Source of the DNA: Segetibacter aerophilus
Lineage (GTDB): Bacteria > Bacteroidota > Bacteroidia > Chitinophagales > Chitinophagaceae
Direction of reading: 5' to 3'
Length of the DNA: 64,000 bases
Assembly: GCF_007991655.1 (NCBI RefSeq)
Contig: NZ_BJYT01000002.1
Span: forward strand, 372,001-436,000
In this document: positions 24,575 to 34,732 of the stretch, one piece after another
Numbering within the stretch: the stretch's first letter is position 1
Layout: every line of letters begins with the position of its first letter
Translations under genes and position numbers: made by a program
Notes under the pieces: generated by a model
What the model was told of the DNA's origin: nothing
Seen by the model: only the letters and a program-made list of their open reading frames with translations
The model's database searches: none

Positions 24575-25486
24575 TTGCACCAAAACACAGTTATCATTAT
24601 TTGTGGGCCAACAGCAGTTGGTAAAACTGCCGCAGCCGTACAACTCGCACAAGAATTACAAACACAAATTATCTCTGCAGACTCCCGGCAGTGTTTTAGG
24701 GAATTAAATATTGCTGTAGCAAAACCTTCAAAGGAGGAACTTGATACTATTCATCATTATTTTATCAATTCTCATAGTATTCACGAAGAGGTAAATGCAG
24801 GTGTATTCGAAAAGTATGCACTGGAAGCTGCGGAAAGAATTTTTGAAAATCGACCCATTGGGGTAATGGTCGGAGGCACCGGTTTATACATTAAGGCATT
24901 TACCGAAGGAATGGATGAAATGCCTTTTGTCGATCCCCTGATACGACACGAAATACAGCAGTCTTACCAGGAAAAAGGCCTTGAATATTTACAGCAACAA
25001 GTAGTAAGACACGACCCCACATTTTGGGCGGTTGCCGAACAAGAGAACCCGCAGCGGCTTATGCGTGCTTTGGAAATTGTGTTGTCTTCGGGAAAATCAA
25101 TAACTGCTTTCAGACAGGGATTGAAGGAAAGTAGATCTTTCAATATTGTAAAAATTGGACTCGAAATTCCTCGGGAGCGATTATACTACCAAATAAATAA
25201 AAGGGTTGATTTGATGATAAAAAATGGACTCGTTGATGAAGCGTCTCAACTCCTGCCTCAACGAAACATAAATGCATTGCAAACCGTTGGCTACAGAGAA
25301 CTTTTCGATTTTTTTGATGGGCACGTTTCGCTTCAACAGGCTGTTGAAAACATAAAAACCAATACCCGCCGTTATGCTAAAAGGCAGTTAACCTGGTTCA
25401 AAAAAGATCCGGAAATAAAATGGCTAGACCCTGGAAGTGACCATCTACTTCAAATGATTTTAGAGCAGATTCCTCATAATGTTTAA
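24575..25486 (+). CDS. miaA: tRNA dimethylallyltransferase
   Basis: Transfers dimethylallyl from DMAPP to A37 of tRNAs that read UNN codons. 303 residues. P-loop GPTAVGKT at residues 11-18, then ISADSRQCFRELNIAVAKPS, HHYFINSHSIHEEVNAGVFE, VMVGGTGLYIKAF and the C-terminal TVGYRELFDFFDG and RYAKRQLTWFKKDP. The start is TTG at 24575, nine residues before the P-loop strand; no ATG exists upstream in frame, and the first internal Met would delete the P-loop. Located near tsaC and cca homologues. Confidence 0.94.
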   Translation: MHQNTVIIICGPTAVGKTAAAVQLAQELQTQIISADSRQCFRELNIAVAKPSKEELDTIHHYFINSHSIHEEVNAGVFEKYALEAAERIFENRPIGVMVGGTGLYIKAFTEGMDEMPFVDPLIRHEIQQSYQEKGLEYLQQQVVRHDPTFWAVAEQENPQRLMRALEIVLSSGKSITAFRQGLKESRSFNIVKIGLEIPRERLYYQINKRVDLMIKNGLVDEASQLLPQRNINALQTVGYRELFDFFDGHVSLQQAVENIKTNTRRYAKRQLTWFKKDPEIKWLDPGSDHLLQMILEQIPHNV

Positions 25487-25538
25487 TTCCTTTTTTAAAA
25501 ATTAACCCACGGGAAGTGAGGTTAGTTAAGTTTGCTAT

Positions 25539-26711
25539 ATGACTACATTCTTTTCAAATGACAGCAGAATTATAATCACCTGTAATAAACGTTTATCTCC
25601 TTACCTACAGCAAGAAGTAACTGAACTAGGCTTTACCCCGGTTCGAACTTTTTCAACAGGTATTGAATTAAAAGGGACAATCAACGACTGTATCAAGCTC
25701 AACCTAAACTTACGTTGTGCCAGCCAGGTATTGTATTCATTGAAAGAGTTTCAAGCAAACGGACCAGACGATGTATACAAGGAGCTGTCATCAATAGAAT
25801 GGGAAAAAATAATCGCAGCGGATGGACACTTTTCTGTCACAAGTAACGTTGACCATCCGAGCATCAGGACGTCTTTATTTGCCAACGTAAAAGTCAAGGA
25901 CGCAATCGTAGATCGAATGAGAGACAACACAGGAAGCCGTCCTAATTCAGGGCCGGAACTAGACAAAACTGTAGTTCATTTATTTTGGCGTGAAGAATTA
26001 GCAGAAATATTTTTAGACACTTCGGGAGAAACACTTGCAAAACATGGATACCGTAAAATTCCCGGAAAGGCGCCAATGCTTGAAGCGCTCGCCGCGGCAA
26101 CCTTGGTTGCTACCAAATGGGATAGAGTTTCTCCATTTATAAATCCAATGTGCGGCTCCTCAACAATTGCTATAGAAGCGGCATTACTTGCAACCAATCG
26201 AGCTCCAGGCCTTTTTAGAGCCAATTATGCTTTTATGCATATCGTAGGTTATGATAAAGGTGTGTACGAACACGAAAGGCAACTACTTTTTGCACAAATC
26301 AAAGACCTTAGCGAACTGACAATCATAGCTTCTGATATAAGTGCTGATGCAATAAACATTTCAAAAATAAACGCTGCTGCGGCCGGCGTTGAGCACTATA
26401 TTGAGTTTACCGTTGGTGACTTTGAAACCACCGAGGTGCCTGAAGTTGAAGGTGGTGTTGTTTTCTTTAATCCCGAGTACGGTGAAAGGCTGGGAGTGGA
26501 AATCGAGCTAGAGAAGACATATTCCCGAATCGGAGATTTTATGAAAAAAAAGTGCAAAGGATACACAGGTTACATTTTTACCGGTAACCTCGATCTCGCT
26601 AAAAAGATTGGTTTAAAAGCTAAACGAAGGATTGAATTTTATACAAGCAAAATCGATTGCAGGTTATTGGAATATGAACTGTATTCAGGCACTCGTAGAA
26701 CTGATGTATAG
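25539..26711 (+). CDS. THUMP-domain class I RNA methyltransferase (RlmL/YpsC-like)
   Basis: 390 residues: a THUMP RNA-binding domain (about 45-160) followed by a Rossmann SAM-dependent methyltransferase domain. The YpsC/RlmL N-terminal half methylates a guanosine N2 in 23S rRNA. Motifs: FINPMCGSSTIAIEAALLATNRAPG (SAM site) and IIASDISADAINISKINAAAAGV. The catalytic loop, NPPY in classic members, reads FFNPEYGERLG here, with Glu in place of the second Pro. The start ATG at 25539 is supported by the strand IIITCNKRLSPYLQQEV. It ends 40 bp from the converging ypfJ-like gene. Confidence 0.88.
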   Translation: MTTFFSNDSRIIITCNKRLSPYLQQEVTELGFTPVRTFSTGIELKGTINDCIKLNLNLRCASQVLYSLKEFQANGPDDVYKELSSIEWEKIIAADGHFSVTSNVDHPSIRTSLFANVKVKDAIVDRMRDNTGSRPNSGPELDKTVVHLFWREELAEIFLDTSGETLAKHGYRKIPGKAPMLEALAAATLVATKWDRVSPFINPMCGSSTIAIEAALLATNRAPGLFRANYAFMHIVGYDKGVYEHERQLLFAQIKDLSELTIIASDISADAINISKINAAAAGVEHYIEFTVGDFETTEVPEVEGGVVFFNPEYGERLGVEIELEKTYSRIGDFMKKKCKGYTGYIFTGNLDLAKKIGLKAKRRIEFYTSKIDCRLLEYELYSGTRRTDV

Positions 26712-26750
26712 AGAATTAACAAGCGCTTCTGCAACAACCCCTGGTGAATC

Positions 26751-27599
26751 TTATTGCAATTGAGGGTCGTTGAATGTATCGCCTTGTTTTAAATCTCCGG
26801 TTTGGTAACCCTTTTTAAACCAATACATCCGTTGAGCAGAAGTGCCATGTGTAAAAGCGTCGGGAACGACCTGCCCCTGTGATTGCTGTTGAAGGCGATC
26901 ATCTCCAATGGCGTTAGCGGCTGTAAGTGCTTCGTTAATATCGCCGGGTTCTATAATGTTTTTCATTTGCTGTGCGTGATGCGCCCATACGCCCGCATAA
27001 AAATCAGCTTGAAGTTCTAGTTTTACAGACAATTTATTTCCTTCTCTTTCGCCCCCTCTTTGTTGCAGCGAGTGTACTTTATCAGATGTTCCCATTAGGT
27101 TCTGTATATGATGCCCTACTTCGTGAGCTATTACGTACGCCATTGCAAAATCACCGGGAGCGCCAAAACGTTGCTTTAATTCTCTAAAAAAAGCCAGGTC
27201 TATATATACTTTTTCGTCACCGGGGCAATAGAACGGACCGACAGCAGCACTTGCAGAACCGCAAGCTGACTGTACCGCATTCGAAAATAAAACAAGTCTC
27301 GGTTTCTTATATCCGTCTAGCATATCTCCCCAAACATCTTCTGTATCCTTCAATACTACAGAAACAAATTGTGCAAGTGTATCGTCTGCTGCAGCATTAT
27401 TAGGATCGTACTGTTTCCCCTGTGTTGTCTGGTTTTGGCCAGGCAAAACATCAGGCATGTTGGAAGGGTTGCCACCTAAAAAGGAATAAAGCAAATAGAT
27501 AATAAGACCACCAATACCTCCACCGACTGCCATTCCTCCGCCAGACATTCCACGGCGATCTTCTACGTTTCCACTTCCTTCCCTGCCTCTCCAAAGCAT
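26751..27599 (-). CDS. YpfJ-type neutral zinc metallopeptidase
   Basis: 282 residues of the YpfJ/KPN_02809 family. A short N-terminal cytoplasmic segment rich in Arg and Gly is followed by one transmembrane helix (about 24-42, GGGIGGLIIYLLYSFLGG), a linker, and a soluble domain. The zinc motif is HEVGHH at residues 159-164, with downstream ELQADFYAGVWAHHAQ supplying the third ligand. Probable periplasmic or membrane-tethered protease of unknown substrate. Four cysteines are present (SACGS, YCPG among them). It converges on the methyltransferase gene. Confidence 0.9.
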   Translation of the reverse strand: MLWRGREGSGNVEDRRGMSGGGMAVGGGIGGLIIYLLYSFLGGNPSNMPDVLPGQNQTTQGKQYDPNNAAADDTLAQFVSVVLKDTEDVWGDMLDGYKKPRLVLFSNAVQSACGSASAAVGPFYCPGDEKVYIDLAFFRELKQRFGAPGDFAMAYVIAHEVGHHIQNLMGTSDKVHSLQQRGGEREGNKLSVKLELQADFYAGVWAHHAQQMKNIIEPGDINEALTAANAIGDDRLQQQSQGQVVPDAFTHGTSAQRMYWFKKGYQTGDLKQGDTFNDPQLQ

Positions 27600-27720
27600 A
27601 AAAAATAGTTTTAGGGTAAATTAATTTTAAACAGCAGAAGATGTTCAATTGTTATGCCACAACAAATAAGATTAATATGACAAATATCAATGAGGCTGAA
27701 TTGATTAGTAACTGAAATAA

Positions 27721-27752
27721 AAAGAAAAAGCGCTCCGCTAATGCGAGCGCCT
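27721..27752 (-). terminator. Intrinsic terminator of the outer-membrane transporter gene
   Basis: GCGCTC and GAGCGC pair (27730-27735 with 27745-27750), extended by inner GC pairs, followed on the minus strand by a TTTTTCTTT tract. It lies about 20 bp after the transporter stop. Confidence 0.8.
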
Positions 27753-27772
27753 CTTTAAAAGTTTTGTAGTAC

Positions 27773-29359
27773 TTATAGTTTGAAACCAACAGTCATCACA
27801 ACATTTCCACGCGTATTTTGCTGCGTAGCAAAAGTGTTTGGTTTATCAGTTAAACGATACGGGAAGTTTACGTCTTTAGTTATGTTATGAACATAAGTGA
27901 GATCGATAAACATTCCATGATTGCGATAACCAAGTCCACCAGTGCCTTGAACGATGCTTGACTTTATTTGCTCGCTACCGGGAGCGGTTTGAGTTTTGTA
28001 TGGATTTGAATAATACGCGCCGCCCAATCTAAACATGATGGTATGCAACTTCAATTCTCCACCTAACCTATAATTCAAAGCTCCTTTATACTGCTGATTA
28101 ATTATTGTTTTAATCTGGCTGTAGTATTGCTGATCTTCTGTTGTTATGGTTTGACCATCAGCCCTAAAGTTTGAACCGCTATAGCCAACGTATTCAACAT
28201 CTGCAGTTATAAAAGCCCTTTGTTTACGCGTGTCGTTAATTTCTCTAAAAACATACGACGCACTCATAATTAATTTCAAAGGAGATGTAGCAGTGTACTT
28301 GGTAACACCCTGTTGCCCATTAGTGAATAAACCAGAGCTTGCGCTAAGCTGACCATACCTTGTATATTTTTCGGAATTGGTTGTGATACCCGCACTTTCT
28401 TTGTCGGTCAGACTGTAGTAAGTTGGCGTTTGCACCGATAATCCTAAGCGTATATATTCAACAGGTTTGAAGATAACACCCAGCTTTGCATTAATACCAA
28501 ATCCTTTTGTTGATAAGGTGTCATCGTGCTGAAAAAAGTTGAAGTTATTGTTTGGATCAGTGGTGGGATCAGATTCTCTAAAATTGGTAATACGTTGATA
28601 GTTCACAATCGGAAAACCAAGGCTACCACCAACATAAAATTTATCATCCATATTTGCTGCATAGCCCAACGCCAATTCATAAATTCCCCCTTTAGTTGTG
28701 ACTGTCTTCTGTTGAGTTAGCCCAATACCTTTTTCTAAAAGAAATTCAGGTAACGCTTTTATCACACTTATAGAATCAGCGCCATTCGGATTTTTAACTT
28801 TAAACACATCTACCAGGTATGTGTAAATAGCAGGGTAAGATCCAAAAGCATAACGTGGGTTATTAAGTGTTCCACCTATATCGATGTTATTGGCTGAAAT
28901 CTCTTCAGCATATTGCTCAGCGAAACTACTTTGACTGTTCGTGCCTTTGTAGGTTATGGCATTATTGAAATTTGCTGTTTGATTAATGCCTATACTGAAG
29001 GCCTGGCTTGTCCATTTACTATATGGATTGTTGAAACCAATAACAAGTCCGGTGGTGCCTAAATCAAAACCTGATTTTTTAGCTGCTGCTGCAGTACCTC
29101 TAAAATCTGCTTTGTTATTATTAAAATTAAAACCCGGACTTAATACAATTTCTCGTGTTTTGTACAAACCCAATCCTGCCGGGTTTACAAAAAGAGAATT
29201 TATATCGCCTCCAAGTGATCCCATCGCTCCACCTATTGCCATGTTACGGGCAGAACCATGTTGTGGGAAATAGCTGTAACGTAAAATATCTTCAGGAGCT
29301 TGCGAGAAGGACGACAAAAGCCAAAAGGCTGAGCAAACGGTTAGTAGAAACTTTTTCAT
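27773..29359 (-). CDS. Outer-membrane transporter of the OmpP1/FadL/TodX type
   Basis: 528 residues with a signal peptide ending SSFSQA. The mature start matches the hatch region of FadL-like barrels in Bacteroidota: YSYFPQHGSARNMAIGGAMGSLGGDINSLFVNPAGLGLYKTREIVLSPGF (spread over residues 28-80). The remainder is amphipathic beta-strand sequence ending with a barrel-closing aromatic strand (VVMTVGFKL). Family members let hydrophobic compounds cross the outer membrane. The gene stands alone between two terminators. Confidence 0.82.
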   Translation of the reverse strand: MKKFLLTVCSAFWLLSSFSQAPEDILRYSYFPQHGSARNMAIGGAMGSLGGDINSLFVNPAGLGLYKTREIVLSPGFNFNNNKADFRGTAAAAKKSGFDLGTTGLVIGFNNPYSKWTSQAFSIGINQTANFNNAITYKGTNSQSSFAEQYAEEISANNIDIGGTLNNPRYAFGSYPAIYTYLVDVFKVKNPNGADSISVIKALPEFLLEKGIGLTQQKTVTTKGGIYELALGYAANMDDKFYVGGSLGFPIVNYQRITNFRESDPTTDPNNNFNFFQHDDTLSTKGFGINAKLGVIFKPVEYIRLGLSVQTPTYYSLTDKESAGITTNSEKYTRYGQLSASSGLFTNGQQGVTKYTATSPLKLIMSASYVFREINDTRKQRAFITADVEYVGYSGSNFRADGQTITTEDQQYYSQIKTIINQQYKGALNYRLGGELKLHTIMFRLGGAYYSNPYKTQTAPGSEQIKSSIVQGTGGLGYRNHGMFIDLTYVHNITKDVNFPYRLTDKPNTFATQQNTRGNVVMTVGFKL

Positions 29360-29373
29360 GGTATTTATGATTT

Positions 29374-29405
29374 AAAAAACCGTATTCAGAAGAATACGGT
29401 TTTTA
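29374..29405 (-). terminator. Intrinsic terminator after the Tyr/Asn-rich lipoprotein gene
   Basis: AAAACCGTATTC and GAATACGGTTTT form a perfect 12-bp stem with an AGAA loop, with a T-rich tract on both sides. It separates the lipoprotein gene from the transporter gene downstream. Confidence 0.85.
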
Positions 29406-29447
29406 TTTATAGAATTGTAATGGCTCTTAAATGTATTTAAGAAGCTA

Positions 29448-30215
29448 TTACCTTGGAGGCCGTGACACTCCGCCACCACTTGAACTTCCTGAAGAAGAGC
29501 TTCCGGAAGAAGATGATGACGATGAAGAAGACGACGAAGGTGTGTAAGTTCTTTGCGGTGCACTGTAAGTGTTAGTATTATTTTCGTTACTGTATGAACG
29601 AGCGTTTTCATTTGCAGAGAACACGCGCTTCAAAGTATTGCCAACTCCCTGGTTACTACGGTTAGTGTTACTGTTGGAATTATTGTAAAGACCATTTCTA
29701 TAACCGTTTAGGTTAGGCCTGCTTACAGAAGGTGAAATGACTCTCGCCGGGTTCTTACTAATGTAAGAGGATCCATAAGAATTGTATCCATACTGAGGGT
29801 AATAAAGGCCGATGTTATTATAGCGATTATAATAGCCAAAGCTGCCATTGATGTAAGGATGGTAAAAGGTTGAATAAGGACTATACCAGTTATTCCAGAC
29901 ATACGAGTTATAGACATTGTTCCTGTAATAGTCGTAGTTATAATTGTAAGAAGGAACATAGCGGCTATCGTTCCAATATGTATAATCATCAATGCCCGCC
30001 CAACGATCTCTATTCCTGATTTTCATCCGAAGATATTGGTCGTCTTCTGAAGCCACATAGTCTTCGTACCTATCTCTGTTAACTGTCTTCTTTTGTACTC
30101 CTTCTCTTGCTGGGGAATAGTACACATCATCTGGGGTTTGACTTGCCTTGTAGGCTGATGAACAACTGGTTATAACAGCAGCCATCAAACCATAAAGTAG
30201 AATTTTGTATCTCAT
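29448..30215 (-). CDS. Tyr/Asn-rich lipoprotein of low complexity
   Basis: 255 residues with a lipoprotein signal (lipobox ITSC near residue 18). The mature protein is unusual: residues 80-165 are dominated by Tyr and Asn (SYNYNYDYYRNNVYN, FGYYNRYNNIGLYYPQYGY), residues 170-215 by Asn/Ser, and the C-terminus has a run of ten or more serines interrupted by Gly, ending GGGVSRPPR. Probably a surface-exposed, disordered or adhesive lipoprotein; similar proteins exist in the family but have no assigned role. It has its own terminator and diverges from proS. Confidence 0.75.
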   Translation of the reverse strand: MRYKILLYGLMAAVITSCSSAYKASQTPDDVYYSPAREGVQKKTVNRDRYEDYVASEDDQYLRMKIRNRDRWAGIDDYTYWNDSRYVPSYNYNYDYYRNNVYNSYVWNNWYSPYSTFYHPYINGSFGYYNRYNNIGLYYPQYGYNSYGSSYISKNPARVISPSVSRPNLNGYRNGLYNNSNSNTNRSNQGVGNTLKRVFSANENARSYSNENNTNTYSAPQRTYTPSSSSSSSSSSSGSSSSGSSSGGGVSRPPR

Positions 30216-30256
30216 GGCAAAGGGTTTTTTAAAATTTTTATCTAATGTGAAGTTAT

Positions 30257-30264
30257 TACTTTTG
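30257..30264 (+). promoter_or_regulatory. Candidate -7 box for proS
   Basis: TACTTTTG matches the Bacteroidota primary-sigma -7 consensus TAnnTTTG, about 90 bp before the proS start. No clear -33 TTG is present at the right distance, so this is tentative. Confidence 0.3.
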
Positions 30265-30356
30265 CGGCTATTGTATCTGCCTGATTATACTCAAACATTA
30301 TTCCAAATGTTAAAAGTATGAGGTGCTTTTGTTAAGGTAAGAATAAAACTGATTTT

Positions 30357-31835
30357 ATGGGTAAAGAAATAGCGTCGAGGAGTGAAGATTACTCGCAATG
30401 GTATAACGATTTGATAATTAAAGGAGGCCTTGCAGACTACAGCGCGGTAAGGGGTTGTATGGTTATTAAACCTTACGGATTTGCATTATGGGAGAACATG
30501 CGCGATGTGCTTGACAAGATGTTTAAAGATACGGGCCACCAAAACGCTTATTTTCCGCTTTTCGTGCCTAAAAGTCTATTTGAAAAAGAAGAAGAAAATG
30601 CTGAAGGCTTTGCAAAAGAGTGTGCAGTTGTAACCCATTATCGCTTGAAACTCAATCCCGAAAAAAAGGGTTCTTTGATGGTTGACCCAGACAGCAAACT
30701 CGAGGAAGAACTGGTTATTCGTCCTACAAGCGAAGCGATTATTTGGAACACATATAAAGGGTGGATTCAAAGTTACCGTGATCTGCCGTTGCTAATTAAC
30801 CAATGGGCTAATGTGGTACGATGGGAGATGCGAACCCGGTTGTTTTTAAGAACAGCTGAGTTTCTTTGGCAGGAGGGTCATACAGCACACGCTACAGCAA
30901 ATGAGGCGATTGCAGAAACAAAGCAAATGCTGGAGGTATACGCTACGTTTGCTGAAGAGTTTATGGCAATGCCTGTAATCAAAGGTGTAAAAAGCCCAAA
31001 TGAAAGATTTGCGGGAGCAATTGATACTTATTGCATCGAGGCTTTGATGCAGGATGGGAAAGCACTGCAAGCTGGTACTTCGCACTTTTTAGGGCAGAAT
31101 TTTGCAAAAGCCTTTGATGTAAAATTTAGCGATAAAGAAAATAAGCTGGACTACGTATGGGCTACAAGTTGGGGAGTAAGTACGAGATTAATTGGTGCCC
31201 TGGTAATGGCTCACAGTGACGACGATGGATTAATTCTGCCTCCAAAACTAGCTCCGATCCAAGTCGTTATTGTTCCAATTTACAAAGGCGACGAACAGAA
31301 AAAGGCGATCGATGAGAAAGTTAGCGGGATTGTAAGCGAACTGAAGCAAAAGGGAATCAGGGTCAAATATGATGATAACGAAAACTCAAGGCCAGGCTGG
31401 AAGTTTGCCGAATACGAATTAAAAGGAGTGCCCCTTCGTATCGGTATAGGAGCACGAGATTTGGCAAATAATGTTGTGGAGCTAGCTCGTCGCGATACAA
31501 AAGAGAAAAAAAGCTATTCAATGGAAGGACTTACTGATAGCATTGCAGACTTATTAGATGAAATTCAAAAAAGCATCTATAATAAGGCAAACTCTTTCCG
31601 TGAGCAAAATATTACTAACGCTGATAGTTGGGAAGAATTTGTAAGATTGCTTGATGAAAAAGCGGGATTTATTTCAGCGCATTGGGATGGAACAGGTGAA
31701 ACAGAAGATAAAATAAAAGAACTGACGAAAGCCACTATCCGCTGCATCCCACTGAATAATCCGCAGGAAGAAGGAAAATGCATTCTTACTGGCCAACCTT
31801 CTAATGAAAGGGTTTTATTTGCAAGAGCCTACTGA
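30357..31835 (+). CDS. proS: Prolyl-tRNA synthetase, archaeal/eukaryal type
   Basis: Class II aminoacyl-tRNA synthetase charging tRNA-Pro. 492 residues, the short form lacking the bacterial editing (INS) domain, as usual in Bacteroidota. Visible: [14 protein letters not shown], the motif 2 region ([28 protein letters not shown]), motif 3 ([21 protein letters not shown]), an anticodon-binding domain ([11 protein letters not shown] onwards), and a C-terminal zinc-type domain ending in Tyr (FARAY), characteristic of this type. The start ATG at 30357 gives the family N-terminus [15 protein letters not shown]. Confidence 0.97.
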   Translation: MGKEIASRSEDYSQWYNDLIIKGGLADYSAVRGCMVIKPYGFALWENMRDVLDKMFKDTGHQNAYFPLFVPKSLFEKEEENAEGFAKECAVVTHYRLKLNPEKKGSLMVDPDSKLEEELVIRPTSEAIIWNTYKGWIQSYRDLPLLINQWANVVRWEMRTRLFLRTAEFLWQEGHTAHATANEAIAETKQMLEVYATFAEEFMAMPVIKGVKSPNERFAGAIDTYCIEALMQDGKALQAGTSHFLGQNFAKAFDVKFSDKENKLDYVWATSWGVSTRLIGALVMAHSDDDGLILPPKLAPIQVVIVPIYKGDEQKKAIDEKVSGIVSELKQKGIRVKYDDNENSRPGWKFAEYELKGVPLRIGIGARDLANNVVELARRDTKEKKSYSMEGLTDSIADLLDEIQKSIYNKANSFREQNITNADSWEEFVRLLDEKAGFISAHWDGTGETEDKIKELTKATIRCIPLNNPQEEGKCILTGQPSNERVLFARAY

Positions 31836-31849
31836 GTCCATTTTAATTT

Positions 31850-31942
31850 TTATAAAGAAGCTGTCAGTTTTTCCCTGGCGGCTTTTGCTTTCAATATGAT
31901 TTCTTTTCGATTCTTGGAGCGTGATTGAACTTCCTTCCGCAT
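31850..31942 (-). CDS. Possible small basic protein, start uncertain
   Basis: On the minus strand a frame ending at 31850 encodes a lysine/arginine-rich helical peptide (MRKEVQSRSKNRKEIILKAK and on to KLTASL). From the only Met it is 30 residues; the frame stays open and coding-like further upstream (KSSKTTLRDEELKRRLE), but has no ATG, GTG or TTG in a fitting position. It could be a real small gene with a rare start or a remnant. Low certainty. Confidence 0.25.
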   Translation of the reverse strand: MRKEVQSRSKNRKEIILKAKAAREKLTASL

Positions 31943-31986
31943 TTCTAATCTTCTTTTTAATTCTTCATCCCTTAATGTTGTTTTAC

Positions 31987-31994
31987 TACTTTTG
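31987..31994 (+). promoter_or_regulatory. Candidate -7 box for the ABC-F gene
   Basis: TACTTTTG, followed by GCGCGCG, lies 80 bp upstream of the ABC-F start. Same form as the candidate before proS; the -33 element is not evident. Confidence 0.3.
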
Positions 31995-32038
31995 CGCGCG
32001 AAAGAGGAATAGATTAAAGCAAAAATCTATACAAATAA

Positions 32039-33700
<1,662 letters not shown>

Positions 33701-33723
33701 CAGTATTCTTATAGTATAACTTA

Positions 33724-33748
33724 AGCCACCTTTTCGGGTGGCTTTTTA
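33724..33748 (+). terminator. Intrinsic terminator of the ABC-F gene
   Basis: AGCCACC and GGTGGCT pair around TTTTCG and are followed by TTTTTATT. It starts 24 bp after the ABC-F stop and isolates the toxin-antitoxin pair downstream. Confidence 0.85.
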
Positions 33749-33838
33749 TTTGAGGGTGAATTATTGCAGGTAGAAAAAATGTACGTATAAAATTTTTTTT
33801 CTTGTAGTAAAGCTTTAATTTTGGTAAAAATGTGAGAC

Positions 33839-34096
33839 ATGGACAATAAGATAACATTAAGTTTCGATGCTAATATTATCAATAAAGCAAAGGAGTATGC
33901 CGAAGCAAATAATATAAGTGTGTCTCGCCTCGTCGAGTTTCTATTACAAAAAGTAACCACATCCGGTTATCATTCTCTCGAAGATTATCCTATTTCCGAC
34001 TGGGTTAGCCAGGTTGCAGAAGGCGAGGCTACTTATCAAACTAAAAAAAGAAGCAATAAGTCTTTAAAGGACGAGTACTTCGCTTCGAAAAAATAA
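33839..34096 (+). CDS. DUF6364-like antitoxin
   Basis: 85 residues. The N-terminal 45 residues form a ribbon-helix-helix-like segment (KITLSFDANIINKAKEYAEANNISVSRLVEFLLQKV), the pattern of DUF6364 antitoxins paired with PIN toxins in Bacteroidota. The C-terminal tail (basic, KKRSNKSLKDEYFASKK) would wrap the toxin. Its stop codon overlaps the toxin start in TAATG, so translation is coupled. Such antitoxins usually repress their own promoter; an AT-rich stretch upstream of 33839 could hold the operator. Confidence 0.82.
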   Translation: MDNKITLSFDANIINKAKEYAEANNISVSRLVEFLLQKVTTSGYHSLEDYPISDWVSQVAEGEATYQTKKRSNKSLKDEYFASKK

Positions 34097-34521
34097 TGAG
34101 AGTATTTGTAGATGCCAATATACTGGTATCAGTGTTGAATAAGGAATATCCTCTTTTCACCTACACTTCCCGTATTTTAAGTCTTGCAGATACCTCACAC
34201 TACCAAATCTTTACCTCGCCTGTTTGCCTTGCTATTGCATATTATTTTGCAGAAAAAAAATATAAGGCAAAAGTTGCGAAACAAAAGATCCTAGTGCTTA
34301 GTGAACATATTCAAATCACTACGACTGATGCTTCGTCAGTGAAACAAACGCTGCAAAATGCTTCAGTTAAAGATTTTGAAGACGGACTACAGTACTATAG
34401 CGCTCTCAATAGTAAGTGTGTTTGTATTGTAACTGAAGACGTTCACGATTTTTACTTTTCTGATATCGAGGTGCTGAATAGTGATGGCTTTTTTCTGAAG
34501 TATATGTCGCGATCAAAATAA
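34096..34521 (+). CDS. PIN-domain RNase toxin
   Basis: 141 residues. VapC-type PIN fold: the first catalytic Asp is Asp6 (VFVDANILVSVL), the middle acidic cluster is KDFEDGLQYYSAL near residues 116-128 and the last is VTEDVHDF. PIN toxins cleave RNA and are neutralised by the partner encoded immediately upstream (one-base overlap). The region where other PIN toxins have the second acidic residue (SPVCLAIAYYF) shows no Glu at the usual place, so activity should not be taken for granted. Confidence 0.82.
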   Translation: MRVFVDANILVSVLNKEYPLFTYTSRILSLADTSHYQIFTSPVCLAIAYYFAEKKYKAKVAKQKILVLSEHIQITTTDASSVKQTLQNASVKDFEDGLQYYSALNSKCVCIVTEDVHDFYFSDIEVLNSDGFFLKYMSRSK

Positions 34522-34558
34522 GGACGCTTTGTGTACGAGCTGCAAATCTTGGTTGAAC

Positions 34559-34584
34559 CATTGTTGCGACGCATTTCGTTCATC
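34559..34584 (-). repeat. Dispersed repeat, copy 7
   Basis: Plus strand CATTGTTGCGACGCATTTCG then TTCATC; shares the GTTCATC half with copy 2. It lies 38 bp after the toxin stop. Confidence 0.7.
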
Positions 34585-34732
34585 TTTTGATTTTCGATTT
34601 AACTTCGCCCTTGAGTAAAATCGTCACGTTCAACAATCCCAAGCAGCTATATTCGTTTATATTTTATCTTAATTAATCATCTCAAAACAACCTGCTATCA
34701 TTATAGAATAAATTTTACTTTGAAGTTTTCAA

